This document shows positions 8,146 through 16,392 of a stretch of DNA of 64,000 nucleotides, one piece after another. Numbering within the stretch: position 1 is the stretch's first letter; each line of letters opens with the position of its first letter. A program made the translations under genes and the position numbers. The notes beneath the pieces were generated by a model. It was not told the origin of the DNA. It ran no database searches and was given only the letters and a program-made list of their open reading frames with translations. Origin of the DNA: an uncultured Bacilli bacterium (GTDB lineage Bacteria; Bacillota_I; Bacilli_A; RF39; UBA660); the NCBI GenBank assembly GCA_947589735.1, contig CANQCR010000002.1:1-64000 (forward strand), given 5' to 3'.

Positions 8146-8260
8146 AAAGGGAGTAGTTCTCATTCTTCGGAATGTTTTAATCCGTCACTTCGGCTTTGCC
8201 CGGGTTAAAAGATACGCTAGTTATTGAACAAGACTTTTACAGAATAAGTAGGAGTCTTTT
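8146..8260 (+). promoter_or_regulatory. yybP-ykoY (Mn2+) riboswitch 1 with terminator
   Basis: The aptamer shows the family's two conserved internal loops and their flanking helix: AAAGGGAGTAG at the 5' side and GAACAAGACTTT at the 3' side, plus CCGTCA and CCCGGG in the middle helix. A CATTC-ttcg-GAATG hairpin forms one arm. The 3' strand of P1 (AAGACTTTTAC) can instead pair with GTAGGAGTCTT followed by TTTTTT, a terminator. Known members bind Mn2+ and metal stabilises P1, so metal should turn transcription on. A second hairpin (AACTTCT...AGAAGTT) follows at 8266-8293. Confidence 0.85.
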
Positions 8261-8265
8261 TTATT

Positions 8266-8293
8266 AAACTTCTACTTATGAGCAGAAGTTTTT
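8266..8293 (+). terminator. Second terminator-like hairpin in the riboswitch leader
   Basis: AAACTTCT pairs with AGAAGTTT and is followed by T residues, between the riboswitch terminator and the start of paralogue 3. It could reinforce termination or shape access to the ribosome-binding site GGAG. Confidence 0.4.
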
Positions 8294-8323
8294 CTTATTT
8301 ATATGATAGACTGGAGAATATAT

Positions 8324-9016
8324 ATGGTAACAATAAATTATGATTTAGTTAAAAAGATTAAGAAACATCGCCGTTTTTTAAAGCTTTATAATCGGGCTAT
8401 GCTAACCAAAGAAAAAAATAAAGATTTTTATATAAAGATTGATAAAACCTGCGATAATATTTTCAGTGAAATTGACATTGGAAATATCATCATTAGTAGT
8501 AAGGTTAGTGCGATAACATCACTCGTAATTTTAGTGTGCCTTATTAACAAGGTATGTTTAAAACATATCGCAAGGGAACAAATACCTATCGTTATCATGA
8601 CGGAGGGCAAAGCTATTTTGGCCATTTTAGGTGGTGTTGTAACAATTAATCTTGGTTTATCTTTTATTACTTTAACTAGTAATATCGTAAAGAAAAAAGT
8701 AGAAAAAGCGATAGTTGCCACCCAAGGAAAAACGGCTCATCCAACCTTTAAGTTAGATTTAACGAATCCTCATAGTGAAATAATGGTAACGAAAAAGAAA
8801 ATTAAATTTCAAAAAGATCATCAAAAAATTAAAACACCAATTATAGAAAAGCATCTTTATTGTAGAGTATTTGACGATAAATCAGCAAAGAGGAAGTATG
8901 CTGAAGTTATTCAAGAGCATAATTTAGGAGTAAAAAAATATAAATTAACTTTTAATGGTGTGTATGATACTTTAGAAGAATGTATAGATACTCAAAAAGT
9001 AAAAAAACTTAGTTAA
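8324..9016 (+). CDS. Unknown two-helix membrane protein under Mn2+ riboswitch, paralogue 3
   Basis: Starts MVTINYDLVKKI, matching the INYDL start of paralogues 1 and 2, and ends with a related segment IIEKHLYCR...VIQEHNLGVKKYKLTFNG. In between are two clear hydrophobic helices (VSAITSLVILVCLINKVCL; AILAILGGVVTINLGLSFITL). It is longer (230 aa) and Lys-rich. The ORF track starts at 8303; I prefer ATG 8324, with GGAG 8 bases upstream and agreement with the paralogues. No transporter family (MntP, TerC, P-type ATPase) typical of this riboswitch class is recognisable, so its role in metal handling is unproven. Confidence 0.78.
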   Translation: MVTINYDLVKKIKKHRRFLKLYNRAMLTKEKNKDFYIKIDKTCDNIFSEIDIGNIIISSKVSAITSLVILVCLINKVCLKHIAREQIPIVIMTEGKAILAILGGVVTINLGLSFITLTSNIVKKKVEKAIVATQGKTAHPTFKLDLTNPHSEIMVTKKKIKFQKDHQKIKTPIIEKHLYCRVFDDKSAKRKYAEVIQEHNLGVKKYKLTFNGVYDTLEECIDTQKVKKLS

Positions 9017-9033
9017 CTTAATTGCCAAAAATC

Positions 9034-9063
9034 ATTGACAAACCAAGGCTTGTATGTTAAAAT
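9034..9063 (+). promoter_or_regulatory. Promoter of rplU-prp-rpmA
   Basis: TTGACA (9034-9039), 17 bases, then an AT-rich -10 (TGtTAAAAAT) with an extended TG element. The -10 hexamer is weak. Confidence 0.55.
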
Positions 9064-9070
9064 GTATTAA

Positions 9071-9150
9071 TGTGTAGGACCTCATTCTACAACCGCACAG
9101 AACAGGTTTAAAACGTAAGTACCTCAATGGCGAGTCTTAGATTATAAAGG
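9071..9150 (+). promoter_or_regulatory. Probable L21 ribosomal-protein leader
   Basis: The leader contains AGGACCTCATTCTACAACC, GCACAGAACAGG and AAGTACCTCAATGGCGAGTC just before the ribosome-binding site of rplU, in the position and with block order I associate with the Firmicutes L21 leader element, which is thought to mediate autoregulation. I did not fold it against a covariance model. Confidence 0.6.
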
Positions 9151-9158
9151 AGGATATT

Positions 9159-9455
9159 ATGAAAGCTGTTATTGAAACAGGTGGAAAACAATACTATGTT
9201 GAAGAAGGAACTGTTCTTTACATTGAAAAGCTAGATGTTGAAGCTGGTAAAGAAGTTGTTTTTGATAAAGTATTGATGTTAGATGGTAAGGCTGGTAACC
9301 CTTATATTAAAGGCGCTAAAGTTACAGCTGAAGTATTAAAGAATGGTAAGGCTAAAAAAGTTATCGTTTATAAATACAATCAAAAGAAAAATTATCATCG
9401 TACACAAGGACATCGTCAACCATACACCAAAGTTGAAATTAAGAAGATTAAGTAG
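9159..9455 (+). CDS. rplU: 50S ribosomal protein L21
   Basis: Small 23S-rRNA-binding protein of the large subunit. [17 protein letters not shown] at the N-terminus and the C-terminal [19 protein letters not shown] are diagnostic. Normal length (98 aa). Preceded by AAGGAGG. First gene of the conserved rplU-prp-rpmA operon, with 5 bases to prp. Confidence 0.97.
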   Translation: MKAVIETGGKQYYVEEGTVLYIEKLDVEAGKEVVFDKVLMLDGKAGNPYIKGAKVTAEVLKNGKAKKVIVYKYNQKKNYHRTQGHRQPYTKVEIKKIK

Positions 9456-9460
9456 TTAGT

Positions 9461-9766
9461 ATGATAAAAGTAGATGTTAAAAAGAAAGATGATGTAGTAA
9501 ATTACATTAAGATATCAGGACATTCAGAATATGCTGAAGCTGGTTTTGATATCGTTTGTGCCTCAGTATCTTCAATAGCGATTACGACAGTTAATGCTTT
9601 AATTAGTATTAATGAGGACTGTCTTGTTTATAGCGAAGGTGATGGCTTATTAGAGATAGGTATTTTAATTCATGATGAAGTTATTGATAAATTAGTCACG
9701 AATATGTTAAATCTATTTAAAAACTTATCTCTAGATTATAAAGAATATATAAAACTTAATTATTAA
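9461..9766 (+). CDS. prp: Ribosomal-processing cysteine protease Prp
   Basis: Cuts the N-terminal extension from ribosomal protein L27 in Firmicutes. The catalytic His and Cys are in [20 protein letters not shown], the hallmark block of the family (YsxB). At 101 residues it is a normal size. It sits between its presumed substrate rpmA and rplU, exactly as in Bacillus and Staphylococcus. The ribosome-binding site is weak, so translation may be coupled to rplU. Confidence 0.93.
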   Translation: MIKVDVKKKDDVVNYIKISGHSEYAEAGFDIVCASVSSIAITTVNALISINEDCLVYSEGDGLLEIGILIHDEVIDKLVTNMLNLFKNLSLDYKEYIKLNY

Positions 9767-9780
9767 GGGAGGTGCTCAGG

Positions 9781-10068
9781 ATGAAATTGATGAGATTGAA
9801 TATCCAATTATTTGCCCACAAAAAAGGTCAAGGTTCAACTAAAAACGGACGTGACTCAATATCTAAAAGATTAGGAGCAAAAGCTGCTGATGGTGAACAT
9901 GTATCTGGCGGTTCCATTTTATATCGCCAAAGAGGAACAAAGATTCATCCAGGTGTTAATGTAGGTATTGGTTCTGATGATACTTTATATGCTAAAATTA
10001 GCGGATATGTAAAATTTGAACGTTTAGGAAAAGATAAAAAACAAGTAAGTATTTATCCTGAAGTATAA
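9781..10068 (+). CDS. rpmA: 50S ribosomal protein L27 with Prp-cleavable N-terminal extension
   Basis: Large-subunit protein whose N-terminus reaches the peptidyl-transferase centre. [11 protein letters not shown] precedes [15 protein letters not shown]; the extension resembles the LNLQFF motif that Prp removes in Staphylococcus, with cleavage expected between Phe and Ala. Here the usual FF is LF. The ORF-track start (GTG 9772) falls in the ribosome-binding site; AAGGGAGG is 8 bases before ATG 9781, which I choose (95 aa). Confidence 0.96.
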   Translation: MKLMRLNIQLFAHKKGQGSTKNGRDSISKRLGAKAADGEHVSGGSILYRQRGTKIHPGVNVGIGSDDTLYAKISGYVKFERLGKDKKQVSIYPEV

Positions 10069-10092
10069 GACTGATTAATCAGTCTTTTTTTT
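10066..10092 (+). terminator. Terminator after rpmA
   Basis: AAGACTGATTAATCAGTCTT followed by T residues, a perfect stem beginning at the stop codon. Confidence 0.85.
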
Positions 10093-10108
10093 GAAAAAAG
10101 AAAAGCTA

Positions 10109-11068
10109 TTAACTAACTTTTCCTTTTAATACTTTACAAATGGTTTCAATACATTTTTGTTTTTGGGATAATCTTGGATGTACATAAAGATTTAAGGTTA
10201 TATCAACACTAGCATGACCCAATAATTCACTTACAGTTTTATAATCCGTTCCTGCGCTGATACAGTTAGTGGCAAAAGTATGGCGAAGTGTATGAAACTT
10301 GAAATGATCTAGACCAATAAAATCAATTAATTTAGAAAAATAGCGACTATAAGAACGGGGTTCGATAGGTTTAAGTTTGCCAGATATTAGATAGCTATGA
10401 AGATTACTCGGTACATATTCTTTTAAAATATTTAAGATATCTTTACTAAGAGGAATATCGCGGTTGGCATTAACTGTTTTAGGCGAGGTGATGACTAATT
10501 TAGACAAAGCCTTATTTCCATCTTTAATATATATTCGCTGTATTGTTTTATTAATGGATATTGTTCCTTTTTTAAAATCGATGTCCTCCCATTTTAAAGC
10601 ACATACTTCGCCAATGCGAAGCCCTAAATATAATGATAATAAAATGCCAAGATTGCGATAATTCATATTATCAAGTAAATAATTAGTTAGAGTTACTTGT
10701 TCATCGTAAGATAATACATATAAACGATTCGCCTGTTTCTTGTTAGGATAGGCGAATGTTAAATCGATATAAGAAATGTATTTTTCACTCATCGCTTTTT
10801 TAAGGCTACTTTTAATAATGTTGGCAATATCTTTGATGGTTTTTAATGATAATCCCGCCTTTTTGTTATCAGATAAAGCTAGTAAAAAATCTTGAATTAT
10901 TTTATGGGTAATATCCTCTAAATAATATTTTCCTAGCATTGGAATAATATGGTTGAAAATATGGTTTGAGTAATTAGCATAGGTTGATTCTTTGACATAA
11001 TTTTTCTTATCTTTAAGCCATTCACATATCCAATTTTGGTAAAGTATTCTTTTTTTAAATATAATCAT
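10109..11068 (-). CDS. Tyrosine recombinase / phage-type integrase
   Basis: Site-specific recombinase of the lambda-integrase family. An N-terminal SAM-like core-binding domain (YANYSNHIFNHIIPMLG; LSLKTIKDI) precedes the catalytic domain with Arg I in GLRIGEVCAL, HxxR in FHTLRHTFATNC, LLGHASVDITLNLYVHP carrying the H/W and nucleophile Tyr. 319 residues, starting at MIIFKKR where AAAGGAGG lies 4 bases upstream (the ORF track starts at an earlier TTG). It stands alone: no excisionase, phage genes or repeats are visible beside it. It could serve a decayed element, DNA inversion, or host resolution, but XerC/D usually lack this longer Tn916-like N-terminus. Confidence 0.88.
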   Translation of the reverse strand: MIIFKKRILYQNWICEWLKDKKNYVKESTYANYSNHIFNHIIPMLGKYYLEDITHKIIQDFLLALSDNKKAGLSLKTIKDIANIIKSSLKKAMSEKYISYIDLTFAYPNKKQANRLYVLSYDEQVTLTNYLLDNMNYRNLGILLSLYLGLRIGEVCALKWEDIDFKKGTISINKTIQRIYIKDGNKALSKLVITSPKTVNANRDIPLSKDILNILKEYVPSNLHSYLISGKLKPIEPRSYSRYFSKLIDFIGLDHFKFHTLRHTFATNCISAGTDYKTVSELLGHASVDITLNLYVHPRLSQKQKCIETICKVLKGKVS

Positions 11069-11158
11069 ATTTCCTCCTTTCAAGGAATTTATTATATAAG
11101 AAGATTTAAAAGATTGGTGAGAGGAAAAAATTATGACATTTTTTTACAATTTACTTGT

Positions 11159-11186
11159 TTGCCAAATTAGAATATGTTAATATAAT
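11159..11186 (+). promoter_or_regulatory. Promoter of the M60 peptidase operon
   Basis: TTGCCA (11159-11164), 16 bases, TATAAT (11181-11186), then AAAGGAG before the start codon. Confidence 0.65.
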
Positions 11187-11210
11187 AATGTATAAGAAAG
11201 GAGTAAGATA

Positions 11211-14200
11211 ATGAAGAAATTATTTCGAAGTCTATTAGCTTTAGCGTTAATATTTGGTTTATATGTCCCACAAGTTTTAGCTTTCCATCCTTTATTTAAT
11301 GAACCAATTAGTATTTTAGCGGAAGCTGATAGTTTGCTAAGTACATCTTTAGAACAACCATCATTCGTTGGAACAGGTAACTTGGAACTTGATTTAAAGT
11401 TTAGTTTACCAATTAAAAATGTTGCTAATCCTAATATTAAAGTAACTCTTAAAGATAGTGCGAATGCGTCTTTTACTATCGATCTAAATGATTATCCAAC
11501 GATGACACGGGATAATTATACTTTAGGTGATCAAAAGGGCGAGTTTTCTATTCGTAAGATGGAAGTTGTTACTAAAGAAGACGGCAATATAAGCTATGAA
11601 GACGTTAAAAATGGCGTTGATAGTAGCGATGTTAAGTATTATGCGATGACCATCTATGGTTTGCGCCAAGGAACTTATAGTGTAACTTTATCTGGTAATG
11701 GTTATAAAGATTACACGGTTACTGGCATTAAACTAGATGATTACGCTAAACGTGTTACCCTTTCAAATGATCGGGGATTATTTGAAGTAGGGGATGTCAA
11801 TGGTGATAACGCTGTCGATGAAAAAGATATCGATGGTATTATTGCGCATATCGGTAGTAAAGATGCCGCAGATTTAAATAAGTATGATTTAGATCGTGAT
11901 GGCGAGATTCAAATTAACGATATGGCAATGGCAGCTTCTAGTATCAATGGTGAAGTCGAAAAAGTATCAATTGAAAATACGATGGCCATTATCAGTGCTG
12001 ATAGTTTTAGTATTGATGAATCATCAACTTCTATCGATGGCGATATAGCTGATTTATTCACGCCAGATGGAAGTGTCGGAGTTCACCCAAGTGATACCGA
12101 AGCTGAAATATCTGAGGAAAATCCGGCTGTCATTTCCCTTGATATGAAAAAGCCTGTTGAAATGGGCGAAATTAGAATTGAAACAGGACACGATAATGTG
12201 CCTGAAGAAATGACCGTTATCGTTTTAGATGAAAACGATAAGGAACACGAGTTTAAAGTTGCAAAACAACAAGTAGAAGCGATAGCGCATAAGTTTACGG
12301 ATAAGAGTAGTGAAGGTACGATTGTTGTTGACTTAGAAGGCCAAATAGCTGTTAAAAAGGTAACAATTAAAATCACGAAATCATCAGGTAAAAACTTAGC
12401 GGAAATCGCTGAAGTGGAATTCTTAAACAATGTTAAAGAAGATGTGGCTCCACCTGAAATAAATATTCCAAGTGGCTTAAAAGCTAACTTAGGTAGTGAA
12501 CAAGTAACCCTTACTTGGAATGGTATTCCAAACGTTACGGGATATGAAGTATTATTCCAAACTTTAGATACTAGTGGTAATGTCACAAAGAATGAAATCT
12601 TACAGACAACCTATACGAATTATACGGTTGAAGATTTGAAAAATTATAAAGATTATCGCGCTGCTGTAAGAGGTGTTAATGGCGATTGGAAGGGTGCCTA
12701 TAGTGCTGGAATAGATTTCCAACCCAAAGCTAGTAGAAAACCTCCAGCACCCGATATGGTTAATGTAACACCAACTTTTGCCGGTTTAGATATTAGTTGG
12801 AAAGATATGAAAGATACCTTAACCTATAATATCTATTACCGAGCTTTAGGTGCTGAAGAGTTTGAAGAAATAAGAGAATATAAAGGAACAAGTTATAAAC
12901 TACGTAACTTACTTCCATCAACAGCTTACGAAGTTTATATTTCTGGTAATAACCCAAATGGTGAAGGAGCTCGCTCATTAAAAGCTAGTGGCACGACCCT
13001 TGCTGAAGGCGCTGCTATTACCCCTCAATATAAATTAATTAATAAGCCTAATGGTGGCGATATAACTAGTCATATTAAAGAAGTTGTATCAAGTCTAGGT
13101 ACGATGTCCAACGGCGATAATACCGCTTTAGTTGATGATGATTTCCATACTTATTGGGAACATACTGATTGGCAAGTAAATGCAAGCGCTAACTATTCTT
13201 TTGGAGCACCAATAATTGTTCTAGATCAAGAATATACAATGGACCGTTTTGCTTTAACTATACCTGATTCTTACACATTTAGTTATAAGGGTGGTTCTTA
13301 TGATCCTGATAGTAGAGATTATAACGATGTTAAAGTTTTCTACTGGAGTGGTGATGATGTAAGATCAACTCAAAATAGTACAATGGTTCATGGCACATTA
13401 GAGCTAAAAAAGGATAAGAATAATCGTTCTTATTATGTTTTAAAACTTCAAAAACCAATTAAAGCTAATGCAGTTCAATTTGGTATTACCGTTGCTAATA
13501 ATAAGAGCTTAATCCAAATTAGTGAAGTAAAACTATATGAATATGATTCTATCCTTGGCGATGTTAATGCGTTATTCACGGATGACTTGCATTTAGTTTT
13601 AGCTGATGATGTTAATGAAGCTCGTCTTAAAGAGCTAGAAGAACGTCTTAATACGATTGATAAAGAAAGTGGTGAGTATCATCCAGATAAGGCTGCTATT
13701 CAAGCTGATATTGACTATGCAAGACGTATCTTAAATGATGAAGATTTAAGTAAAGAAGTTATTACGGTTAACCAAAATATAACTGCTAAAAAACATACTG
13801 GCTTTAGTCAACTTAGTGAGTTACAACCTTTAGGTATTGTTGCTCGCCCTGGTGAGACGATTACCATTTATATGGGAACTGATACGAGTGTTCGTCCACA
13901 AGTTGTCTTTACGCAGTTTTATGCCGAAGCTGGTGGATGGAATGTAACTAAAGGAACCCTTAATAAAGGCGCTAATGTTATTGAAGTACCAAAAGTAAAT
14001 TCTATGGATGTTGATAAGGGCGGCGCTGTTTATATTAAATATCCTAATCAAGCACCAACGAAAGGAACGATTAAGATTAGAGTTAGTGGTGGCGAAAGAA
14101 TACCAATGCTAGATTTATATAGTAATCTATCTGATGAAGTTGAATCTAAGGCTATTATTAGTTCTTATCTAACAGATTTAAAGAATTATGTTCAAAAAAT

Positions 14201-16391
14201 TCGGGCAACCGATGGTTTTGATGAAAATCTTAGTGTTATTAACTCAACAGAAATAGGAACTAAGAATGCGTTATTCTCTGTTCCAGCTACTAAAGTATAC
14301 GATAGTATTATAAGCGGTATTGAAGGAGATACAACCGCTCAAATTAATCGTGTTTATAATTCATTATTGGCGTTTGAAGAAATGATGACGATTTTCTATA
14401 ATCATAAGGGCTTATCTTTAACGCCAGAAGAAAGTGTTGATATGGCTCCAGCATCAAGAATTAACATTCGGGCAATGCGGATGTTTGATGGCGCATTCAT
14501 GTATGCATCTGGTGATCACATCGGTATCGGTCAGGCATCAGTACCTGGCTTAATGCAAGGTATACCAAATCAAGGTACGGGTGCTGATATGACAACAACT
14601 GGTTACTTTGGTTGGGGTATCAGCCATGAGATTGGTCACCAAATCAATCAAGGTAATTTAGCTCATGCGGAAGTTACTAACAATGTCTTTGCTTTACTTG
14701 CGCAAACAAGTGATGATAAAACCGCTCCTCGTATCGCTGATCGAATGGACCGCATTTATCAGAAAGTAACATCTAATACTTTGGGTAAAGGAACAGATGT
14801 CTTTGTTACTTTAGCAATGTATTGGCAATTACATTTAGCTTATGATGATAATTATACTTTCAGTGATACAAACTCTATCTTTGCTAAAATAAATAAAGAG
14901 AGTAGAAGAGTAAATCAAGATGAAACATTAAAGAGTATGAGTAAAGATGAACTTCTTATTGCTCTTGCTAGTAAGGCGTCTGGTTATGACCTTAGAGAAT
15001 ACTATCGTCATTGGGGCCTTGCATCAACAGAAAAAGTTGATAGTTATATTGCGGGTCTAAATCTAAAGACGGAAGAAAGACCAATCTGGTATATCAATGA
15101 TAGTGCTAGAAGATATCGAATGAATGGTGGCGCTAAAACACCAGAGACGACATCAATTACGGCTTTCTTATCTGAAGAAGATCCACAAAATAAACGTTAC
15201 ACTTTAACTTTCAATCCAATTGATGGCTCTGATAGTCGTTATATCTTGGGTTATGAAATTAAACGTAATGGTGTACCAATTATGTTTACGACGGAAACGT
15301 CATTTACAGATGTTATTGGTGCTTTAAATAATCAAGCTCTTACATATGAAGTAACAGCTTATGATATGTATTTAAAACCAACTAATACCGTTAAGTTAAA
15401 AGAAGTTAAAGTAAGACACGATGGAAGCATTAATAAAGAAGGCTTTACTATCGAGTCTAACTTCAAACATAATGGTGAAGTTGTAAGCTATGAAGATGAA
15501 AGTTTTGATAGCAAGAAATTAAGTGTTAATAATCTATTAGATGGAAAAAATAGTACCTTCATTGGTGATACGAGAATTTCTGATAAAGAAGTTGAAACAG
15601 TTGATAAGGGCGACGCTAGTATCATTATTGATTTAAATAGTGCAATGTCCGTATCAGGTATTGCTTATACGGCTGGTACTGATGAAAATGGCCTTTTAGC
15701 TAACACTATTTCTAAGTATGCTATTTATGTAAGTAAAGATCGTAATACTTGGGATAAAGTAAAAGAAGGTACATTTGTTCTAAAAGAATCTAATAATTAT
15801 AAAAATACCATTTATTTTGACAAAATAGGTACAACTGGTGGTAACCAATTATGGACTTATAATGATATATCTTATATTAAGATTGTATCTGTCGGAAATA
15901 AAAATGGTATAAGTGGTGCGGAAATAGATGTTATTGCTCCTCCAGGCGATAATGTTGAATTAGATAATGTTGGTAAATTATCCAAAGATTATAAATATCA
16001 AGGCGAAGATGGAAGTGAGAAAACAATCGAAGCTGGCTCAATTGTCTTCACAGGTAATTATCGTGGTAATCCAACTTTCAACGTTATGTTGATGGTTGAT
16101 GCTACCAATGCTGAAAAAGTCTTTGATGGTGAAAACTTCTTATTTGCTAAATTAACAGACGATGGTAGTGTTAGTGAAGTTGCTGATGGTACTTGGTTCT
16201 ATGTCGTTAGTAAAGAAACTTATGAAGATATGCGTAAAGGTAGTGTTAGAGCCGAATTATATCGGGTAAATGATCCACATACTAATGATGGTGAACGCCT
16301 TACAAGTACATCACTTTCCTTAAGTGATTTAGCAGCTTATGAAGAACTTCCAGATTTAAATATTGTTGACTCTACTAAGGAGGTTTCATAG
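11211..16391 (+). CDS. Secreted M60-like zinc metallopeptidase, multidomain with dockerin-like segment
   Basis: Predicted exported protease of the M60/enhancin type, a group that cleaves mucin-like O-glycoproteins. Signal peptide (MKKLFRSLLALALIFGLYVP, cut near VLA). In order: N-terminal beta domain; dockerin-like pair of Ca-binding loops (GDVNGDNAVDEKD about 194-206; LDRDGEIQIND about 226-236); discoidin-like region (about 255-410); two fibronectin-III domains (about 418-600); discoidin-like region (about 620-780); M60 region starting near 860 (KKHTGFSQLSEL, PGETITIYMG) with HEIGH at 1139-1143 and downstream Glu in HAEVTNN; C-terminal discoidin-like region. No membrane anchor of its own. The next gene follows after one base with an AAGGAGG inside this gene's end. 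Confidence 0.9.
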   Translation: MKKLFRSLLALALIFGLYVPQVLAFHPLFNEPISILAEADSLLSTSLEQPSFVGTGNLELDLKFSLPIKNVANPNIKVTLKDSANASFTIDLNDYPTMTRDNYTLGDQKGEFSIRKMEVVTKEDGNISYEDVKNGVDSSDVKYYAMTIYGLRQGTYSVTLSGNGYKDYTVTGIKLDDYAKRVTLSNDRGLFEVGDVNGDNAVDEKDIDGIIAHIGSKDAADLNKYDLDRDGEIQINDMAMAASSINGEVEKVSIENTMAIISADSFSIDESSTSIDGDIADLFTPDGSVGVHPSDTEAEISEENPAVISLDMKKPVEMGEIRIETGHDNVPEEMTVIVLDENDKEHEFKVAKQQVEAIAHKFTDKSSEGTIVVDLEGQIAVKKVTIKITKSSGKNLAEIAEVEFLNNVKEDVAPPEINIPSGLKANLGSEQVTLTWNGIPNVTGYEVLFQTLDTSGNVTKNEILQTTYTNYTVEDLKNYKDYRAAVRGVNGDWKGAYSAGIDFQPKASRKPPAPDMVNVTPTFAGLDISWKDMKDTLTYNIYYRALGAEEFEEIREYKGTSYKLRNLLPSTAYEVYISGNNPNGEGARSLKASGTTLAEGAAITPQYKLINKPNGGDITSHIKEVVSSLGTMSNGDNTALVDDDFHTYWEHTDWQVNASANYSFGAPIIVLDQEYTMDRFALTIPDSYTFSYKGGSYDPDSRDYNDVKVFYWSGDDVRSTQNSTMVHGTLELKKDKNNRSYYVLKLQKPIKANAVQFGITVANNKSLIQISEVKLYEYDSILGDVNALFTDDLHLVLADDVNEARLKELEERLNTIDKESGEYHPDKAAIQADIDYARRILNDEDLSKEVITVNQNITAKKHTGFSQLSELQPLGIVARPGETITIYMGTDTSVRPQVVFTQFYAEAGGWNVTKGTLNKGANVIEVPKVNSMDVDKGGAVYIKYPNQAPTKGTIKIRVSGGERIPMLDLYSNLSDEVESKAIISSYLTDLKNYVQKIRATDGFDENLSVINSTEIGTKNALFSVPATKVYDSIISGIEGDTTAQINRVYNSLLAFEEMMTIFYNHKGLSLTPEESVDMAPASRINIRAMRMFDGAFMYASGDHIGIGQASVPGLMQGIPNQGTGADMTTTGYFGWGISHEIGHQINQGNLAHAEVTNNVFALLAQTSDDKTAPRIADRMDRIYQKVTSNTLGKGTDVFVTLAMYWQLHLAYDDNYTFSDTNSIFAKINKESRRVNQDETLKSMSKDELLIALASKASGYDLREYYRHWGLASTEKVDSYIAGLNLKTEERPIWYINDSARRYRMNGGAKTPETTSITAFLSEEDPQNKRYTLTFNPIDGSDSRYILGYEIKRNGVPIMFTTETSFTDVIGALNNQALTYEVTAYDMYLKPTNTVKLKEVKVRHDGSINKEGFTIESNFKHNGEVVSYEDESFDSKKLSVNNLLDGKNSTFIGDTRISDKEVETVDKGDASIIIDLNSAMSVSGIAYTAGTDENGLLANTISKYAIYVSKDRNTWDKVKEGTFVLKESNNYKNTIYFDKIGTTGGNQLWTYNDISYIKIVSVGNKNGISGAEIDVIAPPGDNVELDNVGKLSKDYKYQGEDGSEKTIEAGSIVFTGNYRGNPTFNVMLMVDATNAEKVFDGENFLFAKLTDDGSVSEVADGTWFYVVSKETYEDMRKGSVRAELYRVNDPHTNDGERLTSTSLSLSDLAAYEELPDLNIVDSTKEVS

Positions 16392-16392
16392 A

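Noticed and set aside
10092-11210. att sites or invertible promoter around the tyrosine recombinase
   Set aside because: No direct or inverted repeats of useful length were found in the flanks by eye; the element must be elsewhere or lost.
12083-12586. 167-residue minus-strand ORF
   Set aside because: Lies wholly inside the M60 peptidase frame, has no ribosome-binding site and only low-complexity Ser/Thr content; a shadow ORF. The same holds for most other short track entries overlapping real genes.
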